The notes under the pieces were generated by a model, which saw only the letters and a program-made list of their open reading frames with translations, did not search any database and had not been told where the DNA came from. Shown piece by piece: positions 4,895 to 5,960 of a stretch of DNA of 5,960 nt (its first letter is position 1; every line of letters starts with the position of its first letter). The translations under genes were made by a program, and so were the position numbers. The stretch comes from Anaerolineales bacterium (GTDB taxonomy: Bacteria; Chloroflexota; Anaerolineae; UBA7937): positions 1-5,960 of the forward strand of contig JAUVHF010000102.1 in the NCBI GenBank assembly GCA_030593425.1, in the 5' to 3' direction.

Positions 4895-5960
4895 ATGGCC
4901 AAGCGAAAGGTCAAACGAGAACTTCCCCTCACGCGGAAACAGATCTCCCGCCGCCAGAGGGAGGAGAGACAAAAACGGCTCATACTCCTAGGAGCAGGGG
5001 CTGTACTCCTCTTGGTGTTGGGTATCCTGGGTTTCGGCTACTACGAGACGAAGTTCCTTAAGCCCGCCTCTCCGGTAGCGGTGGTCAACGGAGTGCCCCT
5101 ACGTACCGATGAGTACCAAAAGATGGTCGTCTTCCAAAGATTCACGCTAGATCAGTACCGTCGAAACCTGGAGAGACAACTAAGCCAACTAGATACCAGC
5201 GATGAGACGGCGGCTGCCATCGTCAATCTCTTTCAACAGGAGTTAGCGCGGTTAGAACTCCAGCGAGCCCAGATCCCCTCCCAGGCATTGGAGATGATGA
5301 TCGAGGACGAGTTGATACGACAGGGGGCTCAGGAGGGGGGGATAACCGTCACCGAGGAAGAGATAGATAGAACCATCGAGGAGGGTTATGGCTACCTGCG
5401 AGAGCCCGTTACCCCTACCGTGGCGCCAACCCCTACCATCACTGTTACCGAACCCATCACCCCTACCCCTACCCTCCCCCCCGTAACCAAGGAACAGTTC
5501 GAGCAAGTATATCAGCAAAACCTGGCGGCTCTAGCCAAGGTGGGGATCTCGGAGGGGTTCTATCGGGATATGGTACGGCAAGGCTTGTTGCGCTCCAAGA
5601 TGTGGGAGGTGACCGGGCGGGACGTGCCCACCAGCGAGGAGCAGGTCCGCGTGCGGCGGATCGTTTTAGAGACGGAAGAGGAAGCCGAAGCCGTTCGCGA
5701 GAGATTAGAGGCGGGGGAGGATTTCGCCACTCTGGCTCAGGAACTCTCCATCGATGAAGCCACTAAGGAGAACGGGGGAGATCTGGGGTGGATGGCTTTC
5801 GACGAGCGAGATATCTCCCTCAGCGCGATGGCCTTTCAGCTAGAGTTGGGCGAGATAAGCCAAGTAATAGAGACAGCGAGGGGTTACGAGATCCTCAAGT
5901 TGGAGGAGAAAGACGAGGATAGGGAACTAGACCCCGCGACGCTTCAGAGGCGGAAGAACG
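4895..5960 (+). CDS. Membrane-anchored SurA/PrsA-like parvulin-family foldase (3' end missing)
   Basis: 355 codons are visible and the frame is still open at the window edge. The protein starts with a very basic cytoplasmic tail (1-29), then one membrane segment (about 29-50) that places the rest outside the membrane. A SurA_N-like chaperone region begins at VAVVNGVPLR (61-70), with helices that include MMIEDELIRQGAQEGG (134-149). A Pro/Thr-rich insert occupies 171-198. The parvulin-type rotamase domain covers about 249-338 and is shown by DFATLAQELS (276-285), GGDLGW (294-299) and LGEISQVIET (318-327). The two histidines usual in parvulins (RHIL and GYHI positions) are Arg255 and Glu332, so isomerase activity is doubtful. 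The likely role is extracytoplasmic folding of secreted proteins or lipoproteins. The start is ATG at 4895, where the basic tail begins. The in-frame ATG at 4868 lies in the hairpin and would prepend PLLLLEVG. The Shine-Dalgarno is weak (AGAAG at 4885-4889). Confidence 0.87.
   Translation, partial: MAKRKVKRELPLTRKQISRRQREERQKRLILLGAGAVLLLVLGILGFGYYETKFLKPASPVAVVNGVPLRTDEYQKMVVFQRFTLDQYRRNLERQLSQLDTSDETAAAIVNLFQQELARLELQRAQIPSQALEMMIEDELIRQGAQEGGITVTEEEIDRTIEEGYGYLREPVTPTVAPTPTITVTEPITPTPTLPPVTKEQFEQVYQQNLAALAKVGISEGFYRDMVRQGLLRSKMWEVTGRDVPTSEEQVRVRRIVLETEEEAEAVRERLEAGEDFATLAQELSIDEATKENGGDLGWMAFDERDISLSAMAFQLELGEISQVIETARGYEILKLEEKDEDRELDPATLQRRKN
5405..5488 (+). repeat. Low-complexity ACC/CCT run coding a Pro/Thr linker
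   Basis: Imperfect, repeated ACCCCTACC units encode TPTP-type sequence (TPTVAPTPT, ITPTPTLPP) inside the foldase gene. It is an in-frame, likely unstructured extracytoplasmic linker between the helical chaperone segments, comparable to the shorter Pro/Ser/Thr linker behind the lipobox of the PBP. Copy number could vary between strains because the repeat is tandem-like. Confidence 0.7.

Noticed and set aside
5252..5518. Minus-strand frame with Gly/Arg-rich sequence opposite the foldase
   Set aside because: The Gly/Arg richness is the complement of the Pro/Thr-coding repeat, not an independent glycine-rich protein.
1..5960. A new defence, mobile or biosynthetic system
   Set aside because: I found no transposase, integrase, toxin-antitoxin pair, CRISPR array, nuclease or reverse transcriptase. 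All seven genes fall into known housekeeping families with uniform strand and similar codon use.

Overview
This is a densely coded, all-plus-strand stretch of bacterial chromosome. It carries six complete genes and one gene cut by the right edge. The DNA is moderately GC-rich and uses many AGG/AGA arginine and ATA isoleucine codons, a bias often seen in thermophiles. Three features suggest a Chloroflexota-like or other deep-branching, possibly thermophilic bacterium: a roadblock/LC7 protein, Pro/Thr-rich extracytoplasmic linkers, and a membrane-anchored SurA/PrsA-like foldase right after rpsF-ssb-rpsR. The phylum call is inference. No mobile element, CRISPR array, rRNA or tRNA is visible.

Layout: (1) 17-394, a small roadblock/LC7 protein, followed by a hairpin at 414-442. 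(2) A strong extended -10 promoter (TATAAT at 464-469) lies only 9 nt before the ATG of a class B penicillin-binding lipoprotein with a MecA_N-like domain (479-2569). Its mRNA is therefore predicted to be leaderless or nearly so. (3) ychF (2593-3681) follows 23 nt later and is probably cotranscribed with the PBP gene. (4) A second extended -10 promoter (TATAAT at 3707-3712, TTGCCC at 3684-3689, 17-nt spacer) drives rpsF-ssb-rpsR (3780-4827). The roughly 60-nt leader of this operon folds into a two-stem element with a CCG-containing bulge, and its outer stem covers the rpsF Shine-Dalgarno. This matches the known S6:S18 autoregulatory mRNA motif. (5) A hairpin (4840-4879) follows rpsR, and then comes a SurA/PrsA-like parvulin-family protein (4895 to the window end).

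Most of the window is core housekeeping: peptidoglycan cross-linking, a ribosome-associated ATPase, small-subunit ribosomal proteins with SSB, and extracytoplasmic protein folding. I see no evidence for a new multi-gene system. The best observations are the S6:S18 leader with its SD-sequestering stem, the leaderless PBP lipoprotein promoter, and the parvulin domain in which both conserved histidines appear to be replaced. Lesser points are an SSB without the usual C-terminal tip and a zinc-type S18 read from a TTG start.
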